In this document: piece after piece, positions 39,294 through 49,011 of the stretch
How positions within the stretch are numbered: position 1 is the stretch's first letter
Layout of the letters: each line of letters begins with the position of its first letter
Source of the DNA: Paraburkholderia franconis
GTDB taxonomy: Bacteria; Pseudomonadota; Gammaproteobacteria; Burkholderiales; Burkholderiaceae
Assembly: GCF_009362735.1 (NCBI RefSeq)
Contig: NZ_WHNP01000009.1
Location: forward strand, 163,840 to 227,839
Direction: 5' to 3'
DNA length: 64,000 nt
Notes under the pieces: model-generated
The model's input: the letters and a program-made list of their open reading frames with translations, nothing else
Told to the model about the DNA's origin: nothing
Database searches by the model: none
Program-made: the position numbers and the translations under genes

Positions 39294-39884
39294 TCAGTTG
39301 CTTTCGTACTCCTCGCCGCGCGCCGCGATCAGGTTGCCCATTTCCCGCGTTGACGGAATGCGGCGCGCCGGGTCGCTCGACTCGGCTTCGTCGCGCGCCA
39401 TGTTTTCGATAATCGTCAGCAGGACCTTGCGCGCGACGTTGATCTCGGTGGCTTTCAATCCGGCGACACTGATCTCGTTGACTTCTTCCGCAAGCGGAAC
39501 AAGCTTTTTTTTCAGGCCCCGGCCGCGCGGCGTGAGATAGACGTGCGTGTTCTTGCGATTGCCGGGCGCATAGCGGCGCTCGACGTACCCGAGCTTTTCC
39601 ATTGCCGACACTGCGCTGAACGTGGTGGGCGTAGTGGTGCCCGTCTCGTCGCTGAGCTCCTTCTGCGTGAGCCCATCGGTGACCCACAGCACACGCAGAT
39701 ACGCCCAGTGGCCGAACGAGACTTCATGCTGCGCCAGGCGCATTTGCAGACCGCGAATCATCGCGCGGCCCGCATCCTTCACCAGGTGAGCTAGACGATC
39801 ATCGGGCACCGCCTCGCGCCAGTGCCGCAGGATGGGGTCCTCGCTCGCGACCCCGCCTTTTCCCGAAGTACCTGCTGCTGCCAT
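39294..39884 (-). CDS. MarR-family regulator, probable phthalate regulator
   Basis: This 196-residue protein has the winged helix fold of MarR: LTQKELSDETGTTTPTTFSAV as the recognition region (about 73-95) and the wing RRYAPGNRKNTHVYLTPRG. The leading 40 residues are longer than in most MarR proteins. It sits within the phthalate cluster, upstream of ophE. It is the best candidate to bind the TAGATATCTA sites before the structural genes. No such site precedes its own start. Confidence 0.85.
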   Translation of the reverse strand: MAAAGTSGKGGVASEDPILRHWREAVPDDRLAHLVKDAGRAMIRGLQMRLAQHEVSFGHWAYLRVLWVTDGLTQKELSDETGTTTPTTFSAVSAMEKLGYVERRYAPGNRKNTHVYLTPRGRGLKKKLVPLAEEVNEISVAGLKATEINVARKVLLTIIENMARDEAESSDPARRIPSTREMGNLIAARGEEYESN

Positions 39885-39972
39885 ACCTTCCTCGCTGTTA
39901 TTGTGACCAGACTGGCGACAATCATAGCGCTTTAGTCGGCGCGAGAGGCACTGTTCCGCAGCGCCCCGCCGC

Positions 39973-41037
39973 TCAGAACGTGTGGCGAATGCCCACAGTC
40001 ACGCCCGCCTGGTCCATGCCGGGAGCGATGTCCACGCCCGTGCCCCGAATGCCGACATCGGACCATGAGCGATTGGAGACATACGCGCCTTCCGCGTACA
40101 CATCGGTGCGCTTCGAGAGCGAGTAATCGACCAGCAACGCCCCCATCGTCGGTCCGCCGTGCGGATTGCGAAACTGCGTGTGATAGACGCTGGCGGAAAC
40201 GGAGAGCGGCGTATTCACCCGCCAGGTCACACCGCCCCAATAGAGCAGCGAACTGGGTGGCACGTCCGCGTTGCGCGTGTTCAGCCAACGCAGGCCCGCC
40301 AGCGCCCTGACCGGCCCGATGTCATACGAAAGGCCGAGCAGCGCGCGCTGCTGCGTGTTGCTCTGCGTGGCGATCGAAGTGCCCTGCAACTGGTCGTACG
40401 TCACGCCGATGCTGAACGGCCCACGGTCGTACAGCACCGCGGCGCTCATCTCGCGGCCCACTTTCGTGGCGCCGGGCACGTTCGCGCCGTTTGGAATCGT
40501 CGAGTCGAAGCCCGTGCTGTACAGCGCCGCGAACGTCACGTCGCCGAGATGCACGCCGTAGCGCGCCGAATTGTCCGCGCGGTTCACGAACTGGCTGTCC
40601 ATGCTTTGCGCGGAATAGCTCGGATTGAACGTCAGCGCGTCGTACTTGTACATCAGCTCGTAGAGCAGGTTCTGGTGACGCCCGAGCGTGAGCGTGCCGT
40701 ACGGTGTGGCGAGGCCAACGAACGCCTTACGGCCGAATAGCCGCCCACTCTGGCCGAGCGCTCCGGTGTTCACGTTGAATCCGCCCTCAAGTGTGAACAC
40801 GGCCTTGTAGCCGCCGCCAAGATCCTCCGAACCCTTAAGCCCCCAGCGTGAGCCAGCGAGATTGCCGGACTGCTCCCGGATCGCCGAGCCCGTTTGACTG
40901 CCCTGGGCCACCCGGTTGACGTATTCGACGCCCGCATCGACGATGCCGTACAGCGTGATCGAACTTTGCGCGTGGGCTGCCGTGCAGGCGAGCGCCAGCA
41001 ACCCGCCGCACGCGCGCGGGAATGTGTGTCCCTTCAT
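39973..41037 (-). CDS. Outer-membrane porin, OmpC-type
   Basis: This 354-residue protein has a signal peptide ending TAAHA and the Burkholderia porin start QSSITLYGIVDAGVEYVN. The C terminus ends in Phe (VGIRHTF), as needed for outer-membrane assembly, and the body alternates as a beta-barrel. Being downstream of ophC and ophD, it probably lets phthalate or its products cross the outer membrane. An ATG at 41043 is an alternative start. Confidence 0.9.
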   Translation of the reverse strand: MKGHTFPRACGGLLALACTAAHAQSSITLYGIVDAGVEYVNRVAQGSQTGSAIREQSGNLAGSRWGLKGSEDLGGGYKAVFTLEGGFNVNTGALGQSGRLFGRKAFVGLATPYGTLTLGRHQNLLYELMYKYDALTFNPSYSAQSMDSQFVNRADNSARYGVHLGDVTFAALYSTGFDSTIPNGANVPGATKVGREMSAAVLYDRGPFSIGVTYDQLQGTSIATQSNTQQRALLGLSYDIGPVRALAGLRWLNTRNADVPPSSLLYWGGVTWRVNTPLSVSASVYHTQFRNPHGGPTMGALLVDYSLSKRTDVYAEGAYVSNRSWSDVGIRGTGVDIAPGMDQAGVTVGIRHTF

Positions 41038-41147
41038 GGTCATTTGTATTATGGATTCCTGATTATATTGTGTCGTTGTCCTCTTCCATGCATGCGTCGC
41101 GCAGCCGGCAACGGGCGGATACGCGACGCTACGACTGCCGCAGAAGG

Positions 41148-42140
41148 TCAGATCTTGAAGCTCTCCAGGCTGGCTGGGTGGAACAGCTCGGAGGGCTGAA
41201 GGCGCCGGCTCGACAAGCCCTCGGCATGGTGCTGCGCAAGGAAGCGGTCGATCACGTGCTCGTTGCTGGCGAATCCGTACGACCAGAAGTCAGAGCCCAT
41301 CAAACGTCGCGCGTTGCGCAACTGGTCTTCGATGAACGGCAGTGTCACCTTGGTCGCCGAGGTGTCGCTCAAACGCGCGAGCGCCACCTGCTTCGCGTGC
41401 TCGAACGCTTTCGCGATCGCGCCGGGCAGCCACGGATGCTGCTCCGCCAGCGTCTTGCGGATGCCGAGCGTGTGCATGATCGGAAAGAGCTTCCTGCGCT
41501 CGTACCACTCGGCAGCGCGCTGTTGGGGGTCATCGAAGAGATACTTGACCTTGGGATGCCCGCGCTCGAAGCACGACGGCGCGCGCGGCCCGATCACGCC
41601 GTCGATCTCGCCGTCGGCCAGCAGGTTCGAGATCGTCTGGCCTTCGGGCGCGTTTTCCAGCACGACGCCTTCAGGCAGCTTGAGCGCGATCTTCTCCACG
41701 CGCGTCGGGTCCTCGTAGCCGCCGCGCACCCAGCGGATATCCGAAGCCTTCACGCCATATTCCTCTTCGAGAAAGAGCCGCACCCACACGTTGGCCGTGA
41801 GCTGGTATTCCGGCACGCCGATGCGTTTGCCCTTCAGGTCCTCGGGCCGGTCGATCCCACGGTCGGAACGCACGTAGATCGAGCTGTGCCGGAACGCGCG
41901 CGACGGAAACACCGGCACGGCGATGTAAGGCGAAGTGCCCGCGGCCGTCTTCACCGAATAGCTGCTGAGCGAAAGCTCGCAAATGTCGTAATCCGCGTGC
42001 CGGAACGCGCGAAAGAAAATTTCCTCCGGGTCCTGCAGCATGAACACAGGATCGACGCCGTCGATCTGGACGTCGCCGTCGATCAGCGGCCGCATCCGGT
42101 CGTAATTGCCCACGGCGATGGAAAGTTGAAGCTTGCTCAT
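41148..42140 (-). CDS. ophC: 4,5-Dihydroxyphthalate decarboxylase
   Basis: It decarboxylates 4,5-dihydroxyphthalate to protocatechuate. The 330-residue protein matches Pht5/OphC, which has a periplasmic-binding-like fold (GKRIGVPEYQLTANVWVR) but no signal peptide, so it acts in the cytoplasm. The ATG at 42140 follows GGAGCAGGA. It is 46 bp after ophD and in the same leftward operon. Protocatechuate cleavage genes are not in the window. Confidence 0.9.
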   Translation of the reverse strand: MSKLQLSIAVGNYDRMRPLIDGDVQIDGVDPVFMLQDPEEIFFRAFRHADYDICELSLSSYSVKTAAGTSPYIAVPVFPSRAFRHSSIYVRSDRGIDRPEDLKGKRIGVPEYQLTANVWVRLFLEEEYGVKASDIRWVRGGYEDPTRVEKIALKLPEGVVLENAPEGQTISNLLADGEIDGVIGPRAPSCFERGHPKVKYLFDDPQQRAAEWYERRKLFPIMHTLGIRKTLAEQHPWLPGAIAKAFEHAKQVALARLSDTSATKVTLPFIEDQLRNARRLMGSDFWSYGFASNEHVIDRFLAQHHAEGLSSRRLQPSELFHPASLESFKI

Positions 42141-42186
42141 TCCTGCTCCTGTCTGACTGTCAAAGTGCAGTCCGTCACGTGCATCG

Positions 42187-43533
42187 TCACGCGCCGGACT
42201 GCGGCGCCTGCCGCTCGCGCGGCACGCCGAAGAAGACGGCAATGCCGCCAATGAACACGAGTGCCGCGACCAGCAGGATGCCGGCCGAGAAGCTGCCGGT
42301 CACGCTCTTCACCCAGCCAAGGACGATCGGCGCGAAGAAAGCGCCCACCTGCCCGAGACTGCTGATGACGCCGATTCCGCCCGCAGCCGCCTCGCCTTTG
42401 AGGTAGGTCGGCGGAATGGTCCAGATGATGGCGGCGGCCGCGAAATAGCTCACTGCGATGAGACTCAAGCACGCGATTGCGGCAGCCGAGTTGTGCGTGA
42501 GAATCGTGAGCAGTACCGCGCCCGTTGCGCCCGCTGTCGTCGACAACACGAAGTGCCAACGGCGCTCGAGCCGCAGGTCGGAGCTGCGCGCGATCAACAG
42601 CATGGCGACGGCGCCGACGATGTATGGCAGCGCGGACAGCAAGCCGATCTGCAACATGTTGGAAACGCCCGCCTGCTTGATGATGGTAGGTGTCCAGTAG
42701 TTGAGGATGGTCCCGCAAATGGGCACCGTGGCCCAGCCTGCGGCGATCACATACACGCGCGGATCGCGCAGCGCGACGAGCAGACGGCTCGGCGCATCGT
42801 GCGGCTTCTGCCGGTGTTCTTCCTCGAGCGCCCCGATGACGATGCGCTTTTGCTCATCCGTGAGCCACGCCGCATCCTGCGGCTTGTCCGTCAGGTAAAA
42901 CCACGCGACCACGCCGGCAATCACAGCGGGCAAGCCTTCGAGAAAGAACAGCCATTGCCAGTTGCGAAAGCCCCATACGTCCATGAAGTTTTCGAGGATC
43001 AGCCCCGAAAGCGGGCCGCCAATAATGCCCGCGGCGGCAATCGCGAGCAGAAATCGCGACGTGATGCGGGCGCGGCGTTTCGAGGGATACCAGTACGAGA
43101 GATAGAGAATGATCCCCGGCCAGAAGCCCGCCTCCGCGGCGCCGAGCAGCGTTCGAGCGAGGTAGAACTGCCAGGGTGCGGTCATGAACGCCATTGCGGT
43201 GGAAATGGCGCCCCACAGCAGCATGATCCGCGTAACGGTCCGGCGAGCGCCGATGCGCCTGAGCAGCAGCGTGCTCGGAACTTCCAGCAGGATGTAGCCG
43301 ATGAAGAACAGACTCACGCCGAGCCCGTACGCGGCATCGCTCAAGCCAAGGTCATGCTTCAACTGCAACTGCGCGAAGCTGACGTTGACGCGATCCAGAT
43401 AGTTCAGGACCCAGCAAAAGAAAAGGAAGGTCATCAACCTTAGTGTGACCTTGCGATACGTCGCCTCGACGACCGCCGAATCGGCGACTCGAAGCGGGGG
43501 CGCATCCTCGTAGCTCAACGTTGAATCTGTCAT
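42187..43533 (-). CDS. ophD: Phthalate transporter, MFS (ACS family)
   Basis: This 448-residue inner-membrane protein has 12 predicted hydrophobic segments and the anion:cation symporter motif [15 protein letters not shown] in the first segment. OphD imports phthalate with protons. It is the first gene of the ophD-ophC-porin operon and is divergent from ophA1; the 250-bp gap contains two operator palindromes. Confidence 0.9.
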   Translation of the reverse strand: MTDSTLSYEDAPPLRVADSAVVEATYRKVTLRLMTFLFFCWVLNYLDRVNVSFAQLQLKHDLGLSDAAYGLGVSLFFIGYILLEVPSTLLLRRIGARRTVTRIMLLWGAISTAMAFMTAPWQFYLARTLLGAAEAGFWPGIILYLSYWYPSKRRARITSRFLLAIAAAGIIGGPLSGLILENFMDVWGFRNWQWLFFLEGLPAVIAGVVAWFYLTDKPQDAAWLTDEQKRIVIGALEEEHRQKPHDAPSRLLVALRDPRVYVIAAGWATVPICGTILNYWTPTIIKQAGVSNMLQIGLLSALPYIVGAVAMLLIARSSDLRLERRWHFVLSTTAGATGAVLLTILTHNSAAAIACLSLIAVSYFAAAAIIWTIPPTYLKGEAAAGGIGVISSLGQVGAFFAPIVLGWVKSVTGSFSAGILLVAALVFIGGIAVFFGVPRERQAPQSGA

Positions 43534-43626
43534 GTCCGGGGCTCTCCTGGTTTCAGACTTTTTTGTCTACGGAAACGGACCAGCTTCCCTCCCAATGAGA
43601 GGTCCTGTGTCTGCGCTCCGCATAAT

Positions 43627-43636
43627 TAGACGTCTA
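43627..43636. promoter_or_regulatory. Phthalate operator variant on the ophD side
   Basis: TAGACGTCTA is a perfect 10-bp palindrome with the same outer bases as TAGATATCTA. It lies 94 bp from the ophD start. Confidence 0.58.
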
Positions 43637-43720
43637 GCAATTAGGCTACGGGTCCTCGATTGCGCTGGCAAGTGGGGGTTTATACCGACCGAAAAATTGC
43701 GTTGGGTCAACTTGCGTAAT

Positions 43721-43730
43721 TAGATATCTA
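43721..43730. promoter_or_regulatory. Phthalate operator palindrome before ophA1
   Basis: TAGATATCTA, identical to the site before ophA2, lies 54 bp upstream of the ophA1 start. The distance from operator to start codon is the same (54 bp) for ophA1 and ophA2. Confidence 0.68.
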
Positions 43731-43783
43731 GCAATAAGATACGGTCCGTGGTAGCGAAACGAATCGAGCAGAAGGAGACAGAC

Positions 43784-44746
43784 ATGACCACCCCCGAACG
43801 CGGTTTTCTGCATCTGAAGATTGCGGAAAAGGAGAAAATCGCGCGCGACATCTGGCGCTTCGAGCTAACAGACCCGCAGGACGCCCCGCTGCCGCCATTC
43901 GAAGCGGGGTCGAATTTGACCGTCGTTGTGCCTAACGGCGCGCGTCGCAGCTATTCGCTCTGCAACGACTCGCAGGAGCGAGATCGCTACGTCATTGCGG
44001 TGAAGCGGGACAGCCACGGACGAGGCGGGTCCATAAGCCTCGTCGACGAAACCTCCGCAGGGGACGTGATCGAGGTCTCGCTGCCGCGAAACGAATTCCC
44101 GCTCGACGAGCGGGCGAAATCGTTCATTCTTGTCGCGGGAGGCATCGGCATTACGCCCATGCTGTCGATGGCGCGCCAGCTCCGGGCGGAAGGCCTGAGA
44201 CAGTTCAAGCTGTATTACCTGGCCCGCGATCCGGAGGGCACCGCGTTTCTTGACGAACTCAGCAACAATGAGTGGCGCCCGGCGGTAACGATTCACCATG
44301 ACTTCGGCGACCCGGTGAAGTCGTTCGACTTCTGGAGTGTGTTCGAGCGGCCAAAAGCGGCGCACGTCTACTGCTGCGGGCCGCAGGCGCTGATGGACAC
44401 CGTGCGCGACATGACGGGCCATTGGCCGTCCGGCACCGTGCACTTCGAGAGCTTCGGCGCGAGCAGCGCGAACGCACGGGAAAGTACGCCATTTACGGTT
44501 CGGCTCAAGCGCAGCGGCACGTCTTTGGAGATCCCCGCCGACCGCTCGATCCTCGATGTGCTGCGCGCCACGAACGTGCGGGTGCCAAGCTCGTGCGAAA
44601 GCGGCACCTGTGGGTCATGCCGCACGGGACTGTGCTCGGGAGAAGCCGATCATCGGGATCTCGTACTGCGCGATGACGAAAAGGAAACACAGATCATGGT
44701 CTGTGTTTCGCGCGCTAAATCTGCGGAGTTAGTGCTGGATCTCTGA
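43784..44746 (+). CDS. ophA1: Phthalate dioxygenase reductase
   Basis: It passes electrons from NADH through FMN and a [2Fe-2S] cluster to OphA2. The 320-residue protein starts at the ATG after AAGGAG. The flavin site RRSYSLCN is near residue 56, the nucleotide site AGGIGITPM is near 120, and the C-terminal ferredoxin domain has CESGTCGSC with a fourth Cys in MVCVSRA. The order FMN-NAD-[2Fe-2S] is that of B. cepacia phthalate dioxygenase reductase. It is transcribed alone, apart from ophA2. Confidence 0.92.
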   Translation: MTTPERGFLHLKIAEKEKIARDIWRFELTDPQDAPLPPFEAGSNLTVVVPNGARRSYSLCNDSQERDRYVIAVKRDSHGRGGSISLVDETSAGDVIEVSLPRNEFPLDERAKSFILVAGGIGITPMLSMARQLRAEGLRQFKLYYLARDPEGTAFLDELSNNEWRPAVTIHHDFGDPVKSFDFWSVFERPKAAHVYCCGPQALMDTVRDMTGHWPSGTVHFESFGASSANARESTPFTVRLKRSGTSLEIPADRSILDVLRATNVRVPSSCESGTCGSCRTGLCSGEADHRDLVLRDDEKETQIMVCVSRAKSAELVLDL

Positions 44747-45033
44747 GCACGCATCGTCGGAGTTACGTACGCCTCCGCACAGTTCGTGCGCTCACGTCGA
44801 ACCTGCTCGCAGGTTGGACGATGCCCAGGGGTGTGCCATGTCTCCCACGGTGGTGGAGGGCTGTTACTGAACCTCACCGCTCTCGGCCCACAAGTTCCGC
44901 GAACCAGCGTGCCTCTCATCTCCTCGCACCTGAACACGCGATGACAGTCAGTAACGACAGCACGCTCTGAGCCAGGAAAAGATTCCTGACATTAGTTAAA
45001 TGAGGGGCGATCGCGGCTAGCGCGACGCGACGC
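44747..45033. other. Intergenic stretch without recognised features
   Basis: About 290 bases between the ends of ophA1 and the nnrU-like gene hold no gene and no clear hairpin terminator. Confidence 0.4.
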
Positions 45034-45612
45034 TCACCCCATCGGCTTCACGCCGATCAACCACCCGTGAAGGAAGAACGCGAACACGACCCACGCGACG
45101 ACGCCGACCACGACGGGAATCACATCGCGCGAGAAGCTCCCGTTCGGATAGACGATGCCTTCGACGCGATCCCGCCTTCGCGCGGCGGCGACATCGGCGA
45201 GCGCCCAGACGAGAAACGCGCCGAACAGGATGACCGCGTTCAGCGTCCCGTTCGCCAGCAGATGTGCGAAGGCCCACAGCGCGACGCTGATCGTCATCGG
45301 ATGCTTGACCAGCGCCTTGAAGTGATTGCCCGGCACGTACGCGGCCGGAAAGAGGATGAACGCGACGAGCGTGAGGATGCCTGCGAGATGCGGCGCCCAC
45401 GCGGGCGCCGACCAGAGCATGACGGGCTCGCGCCGCGCGAGCCCATATCCCCAGACGATCAGCACGAGTCCGATGATGGACACGATGGAATACGCGCCTT
45501 TCCACGGCTTCTCGCCCATTTGCGCGATCCGCGCCTTGCGCCAGTCGTCCGCGAAGATGCGGACGGAATGCGCACCCAGGAACAACAGCAACCCCAATAT
45601 CAATGCGAACAT
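45034..45612 (-). CDS. NnrU-family membrane protein
   Basis: This 192-residue protein has about six hydrophobic segments and the NnrU signature: FLGAHSVRIFADDWR near the start, KHPMTISVALWAFAHLLANGT in the middle and DRVEG near residue 150. NnrU-like proteins were first seen in nitrite/nitric-oxide loci, but the family is related to isoprenylcysteine-type membrane methyltransferases and its activity is unclear. It is likely a single-gene unit, separated from the neighbouring ABC genes by about 150 bp. Confidence 0.82.
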   Translation of the reverse strand: MFALILGLLLFLGAHSVRIFADDWRKARIAQMGEKPWKGAYSIVSIIGLVLIVWGYGLARREPVMLWSAPAWAPHLAGILTLVAFILFPAAYVPGNHFKALVKHPMTISVALWAFAHLLANGTLNAVILFGAFLVWALADVAAARRRDRVEGIVYPNGSFSRDVIPVVVGVVAWVVFAFFLHGWLIGVKPMG

Positions 45613-45761
45613 GGCGGGCTCCTCGCGTCGGATGTCGACAGGTTGCCGCGATTGTCCCCCATGATGTCGGCCGTGCCAATACGGGCGCCGATTGAAAGCG
45701 GGGTGCTCGTGCGCATGCAACGGATGTGCGTCGGCGACCAGCGGCAAACCGAGCGGGCCGC

Positions 45762-46535
45762 TCACGCCCCTTGCGTGCGCATCGCCCGATACTCCCGCCT
45801 GACGATGTCCATCAGCTCGGCAACCGACGTGCTAACCGTCTCGCGCTGATACGTCACGCGGCCGCGTTGCATCAGCATCACGCGATCGGCGATGTCGAGC
45901 GTCTGCGCGTAGTTGTGCATAATCATGATGATCGACAGGCCGCCCTTCGCCTTCAACCGCAAGATCAGATCGATGATGAGCCCCGCTTCGCGCGCGCCCA
46001 TCGCCGCGAGCGGTTCGTCGAGCAGCAGGATCTTCGCGTTCGAATTGACCGCGCGCGCCACCGCGATGGCCTGCCGTTGTCCGCCCGAAAGCTGCTCGAC
46101 AGCGAGGTCCACCGACGGCACATGCACGCCGATTTCTTCGAGACATTCCGCAGCGCGCTCACGCATCGCGCGGTGATTCAACAAGCGAAATGGCCCGGGC
46201 CGGAGAATCTCCCGGTTCAGAAACATGTTGTGATAGATGCTCAGCGAGTTCGCGAGCGCGAGATCCTGATACACGCATTCAATGCCGAGCGAACGCGCGT
46301 GATCGACGGAACGCAGCATCGTCTCCTGGCCGCCGAGAAACAGCTTGCCGCTCGTCTGCTGATGAAAGCCGGTGAGGATCTTGATGAGCGTCGATTTGCC
46401 CGCGCCGTTGTCGCCCAGAATGCCAAGGATTTCCCCTTGCCTGAGCGTCAACGACACGCCATCGAGCGCAGTCACGGCGCCGAAGCGCTTGACGATGTCT
46501 TCTCCGCGCAGCGCTTCTTCCGGCGACGAAGACAT
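45762..46535 (-). CDS. ABC sugar-type importer ATPase, single domain
   Basis: This 257-residue protein has one ABC domain: Walker A GDNGAGKST (about 40-48), LSGGQRQAIAVARAV, and Walker B ILLLDEPLAAMG. The single-domain form with AAMGARE is typical of the FrcA/rhizopine-type carbohydrate importers. The ATG at 46535 overlaps the permease stop (TGATG); open sequence further upstream in this frame is antisense noise and not a fusion. It works with the two genes upstream. Confidence 0.88.
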   Translation of the reverse strand: MSSSPEEALRGEDIVKRFGAVTALDGVSLTLRQGEILGILGDNGAGKSTLIKILTGFHQQTSGKLFLGGQETMLRSVDHARSLGIECVYQDLALANSLSIYHNMFLNREILRPGPFRLLNHRAMRERAAECLEEIGVHVPSVDLAVEQLSGGQRQAIAVARAVNSNAKILLLDEPLAAMGAREAGLIIDLILRLKAKGGLSIIMIMHNYAQTLDIADRVMLMQRGRVTYQRETVSTSVAELMDIVRREYRAMRTQGA

Positions 46536-47533
46536 CACAGCTCTCCTTTGCGCGCGAGACGTACGACGTGGATGTTGAAGATCATCGCCGCGAGGATCGC
46601 CGCGCCGAGAATCATGTTGAACGTGAACGCGTTGATGCCGATCAGCGTGAAGCCGTCGCTCAGAATGCCGAGCACGGCCGCCCCGATCAGCCCGCCGATG
46701 ATCGTACCCGACCCGCCTGCGAGCGGCGTGCCGCCGATCACGGCAGCGGCGACGGCAAGGAACATGATCTGGTTGCCGCCCGCTTGCGGATCGATCGACG
46801 AAATGCGGAAGCATTCGAGCGTGCCCGTCAATCCCGCGAGCACCGCGGCAAGCACGAAGTTGCCGAGCTTCAGGCGCCTGACATGAATACCCGCCTCGCT
46901 CGCCCCGAGCAGATTCGCCCCGGACGCGATCGTATGCAGGCCCCAGCGCGTGTGACGCAGCAACACGTGCATGATCACCGCGAGCGCGATCGCCCAGATG
47001 ATCTCGCTGTAGCCCCACGCGCCCATGAACTCGGCAAAGAGACCGTCCTCGGGCGGCGAAACGGGCGTGCCTCTCGATATCGTCAGCGTGAAGCCGTTGA
47101 CGAAGAAGAGCGTGCCGAGCGTCGTGACGAACGACGGAATCCGCAGATAGACCGTGACCGCGCCGTTGACGAACCCGACGAAGCCCGCCGCGACCAGCCC
47201 CGCGATCACCGAGAGCCATGCCGGCAAGCCCGCCTCGTGCGTGAAATGCATGATGAAAGGCGCGAACGCGAACACCATGCCGGCGGAAAGATCGATCTCT
47301 CCGCCGATCATCAACATGATTTCGCCGAACGCGATGATGGCGACGGGAGCAATGAATTGCGACAGGTTCTGCAAGCTCGCCGACGTCAGCAGAAAGTCGT
47401 GATTGGCCGTCTCGAAGTACGCGCACAGAATGACGGCGACCGCGAGGATGCGAAGCTCGCTCGAACGCAGGAACGACCGCGACGAGCGTCGCGGCCGTTG
47501 CGCTTTCTTGATGTCCGCTACAGGAGACGTCAC
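46535..47533 (-). CDS. ABC sugar-type importer permease
   Basis: This 332-residue RbsC-family permease carries EIMLMIGGEIDLSAGMVFAF and about nine hydrophobic segments. It overlaps the binding-protein gene by 4 bp and the ATPase gene by 1 bp, so the three are one operon. The neighbouring tetronate pathway makes a four-carbon sugar acid or a related polyol/sugar a reasonable guess for the substrate. Confidence 0.87.
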   Translation of the reverse strand: MTSPVADIKKAQRPRRSSRSFLRSSELRILAVAVILCAYFETANHDFLLTSASLQNLSQFIAPVAIIAFGEIMLMIGGEIDLSAGMVFAFAPFIMHFTHEAGLPAWLSVIAGLVAAGFVGFVNGAVTVYLRIPSFVTTLGTLFFVNGFTLTISRGTPVSPPEDGLFAEFMGAWGYSEIIWAIALAVIMHVLLRHTRWGLHTIASGANLLGASEAGIHVRRLKLGNFVLAAVLAGLTGTLECFRISSIDPQAGGNQIMFLAVAAAVIGGTPLAGGSGTIIGGLIGAAVLGILSDGFTLIGINAFTFNMILGAAILAAMIFNIHVVRLARKGEL

Positions 47534-48609
47534 CCTTTGATCGCTCCCGTGTGCGGAACGATTTGCGGCTTCGTGCTCTTGCCTTCGTAGCGTGTCGACG
47601 TGTTGAGGTAAGGATCGACGGAGGCCTTCGTCACGAACTTCAAACCGGTGTTGACGTTGGCCGGACCGACGAGCCCGCCCGATGCGAGGTACACGAACGC
47701 CTCGACCACGGTATAGAAGCCTTGCACGTAAGGCTGCTGATCGATCGTGAAGTCGAGGAAACCATCGTGGATCAGCTGCACGGTGCGCGGCAGCAGGTCG
47801 AAGCCGCCGCCGTGCACGCCCTTCGCCGGCAGGTTGTTCTCTTTCATCACTTCGGCGACGCCCTGCGTGCTGCCCGCATCGACTGCGAACATGCCTTTCA
47901 GGTCCTGGTGGCCCAGATAGAACGACTTGATCTTCGAAAGCTCTTCGTTGACGGTCGCGCCCGTCGCGATAGTTTGCACGTCGATCTTCTTGCCCGACTT
48001 CTTGATCGCGGCCACTGCCCCGTCCAGGCGCGGCTGAATGTTCAACTGGCCGGGCGTCGCGATGAAGAGCCCGACCAGACCGCTGTCGATCAGGCTCGCG
48101 ATGCGTTCGCCCATCTGATAGCCGGACAGATACAGGTCCTGGCCGATGTACGACAGACGCGGATTCGACGAACCCTGGGGCGCGTCGGCGTTATACGCGA
48201 ACACGGGAATGCCCGCGTCGAGCGCCGCCTGAATGGGCTTGTCGAAAGCCTTCGGATCGACGATCGGCACGGCAATCGCGTCGGCCTTCCCGGCGATCGC
48301 CGCGTTGACGGCATTCACCATCTCGGCGATGTCGGCGTTGGCCGAGCCCGTCCACTGGTAGTCCATGCCGAGCAAAGCGGTGGAGTCCTGAATGCCGTAC
48401 TGTGTCGGGACAAAGAATGGGTTCGTCGTCACGTGATTGACGAATACGATCTTCCAGCGCTTGTGGGCCGGAAACGGCCCCGCGTCGGCAGCCTGTGCCG
48501 GCGTGATCGCACCGCCGAGCAATGCCAACGCCGCGCCGAGACCGGCGCCTTGCAACATTCCACGACGCATGCTCTGGACTTCGTCCTTGGGTTCCTGCTT
48601 ACCGGCCAT
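47530..48609 (-). CDS. ABC sugar-type periplasmic binding protein with Tat-like signal
   Basis: This 359-residue type I periplasmic binding protein starts at 48609, just after a purine-rich stretch (GGAGGA about 6 bp upstream). The N terminus has a twin-arginine motif (SMRRGMLQ) before a hydrophobic stretch and an AQA cleavage site, so export may be by the Tat route, which is unusual for this family. The ligand-binding fold is seen in KIVFVNHVTTNPFFVPTQYG and PVFAYNADAPQG. It heads the importer operon. Confidence 0.87.
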   Translation of the reverse strand: MAGKQEPKDEVQSMRRGMLQGAGLGAALALLGGAITPAQAADAGPFPAHKRWKIVFVNHVTTNPFFVPTQYGIQDSTALLGMDYQWTGSANADIAEMVNAVNAAIAGKADAIAVPIVDPKAFDKPIQAALDAGIPVFAYNADAPQGSSNPRLSYIGQDLYLSGYQMGERIASLIDSGLVGLFIATPGQLNIQPRLDGAVAAIKKSGKKIDVQTIATGATVNEELSKIKSFYLGHQDLKGMFAVDAGSTQGVAEVMKENNLPAKGVHGGGFDLLPRTVQLIHDGFLDFTIDQQPYVQGFYTVVEAFVYLASGGLVGPANVNTGLKFVTKASVDPYLNTSTRYEGKSTKPQIVPHTGAIKG

Positions 48610-49011
48610 GTCATCCTCCAGTCTTTGAGTTATTGAATAACTTGCTGTGCATGACGGCGCAGGCGAGGGAAGCGCCGGTGCCGGAAGACACCACACTTCA
48701 CGAACCCCGTGTGCATGCGTGTGCCCCTGACGACCCTGCCAAAAATCCTATATCACGTACTTTTGCCGATTAATCAACGTATACCCTAAAGTAGTCGGAC
48801 TATTTAAAGGCGCCCTATAGAGTGGCGCTCCGAAGGCCATTTAAGGTGCCGCTTCACAACGACGAAAAGACCGCCTAGCGGTCTTTTCAAAGTGTGTCGT
48901 GCCAGATAGTGGGCCGGGAGCCAATGCAGTCGAGTTATGCAGTGAAGTCGTCTCGCCGATACGCGCGGCCTCGCGTTGTAGGCTTTTAGTATGACTTGCG
49001 ACCCGCGCGGA
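48610..49011. promoter_or_regulatory. Intergenic region with terminator and importer promoter
   Basis: These 400 bases contain the terminator of the tetronate operon (48865-48887) and, nearer 48610, the presumed promoter of the importer operon. An AT-rich patch around 48740-48810 is the likely control region. No gene was seen. Confidence 0.55.
48865..48887 (-). terminator. Terminator after the tetronate operon
   Basis: AAAAGACCGC and GCGGTCTTTT form a perfect 10-bp stem with loop CTA. On the minus strand it ends with TTTT, 125 bp after the denD stop, so the importer genes have a separate transcript. Confidence 0.82.

Noticed and set aside
45762..47426. Apparent fusion of extra sequence to the single-domain ABC ATPase
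   Set aside because: The upstream part of that frame runs within the permease gene in another frame; the TGATG junction at 46535 gives a normal 257-residue ATPase.
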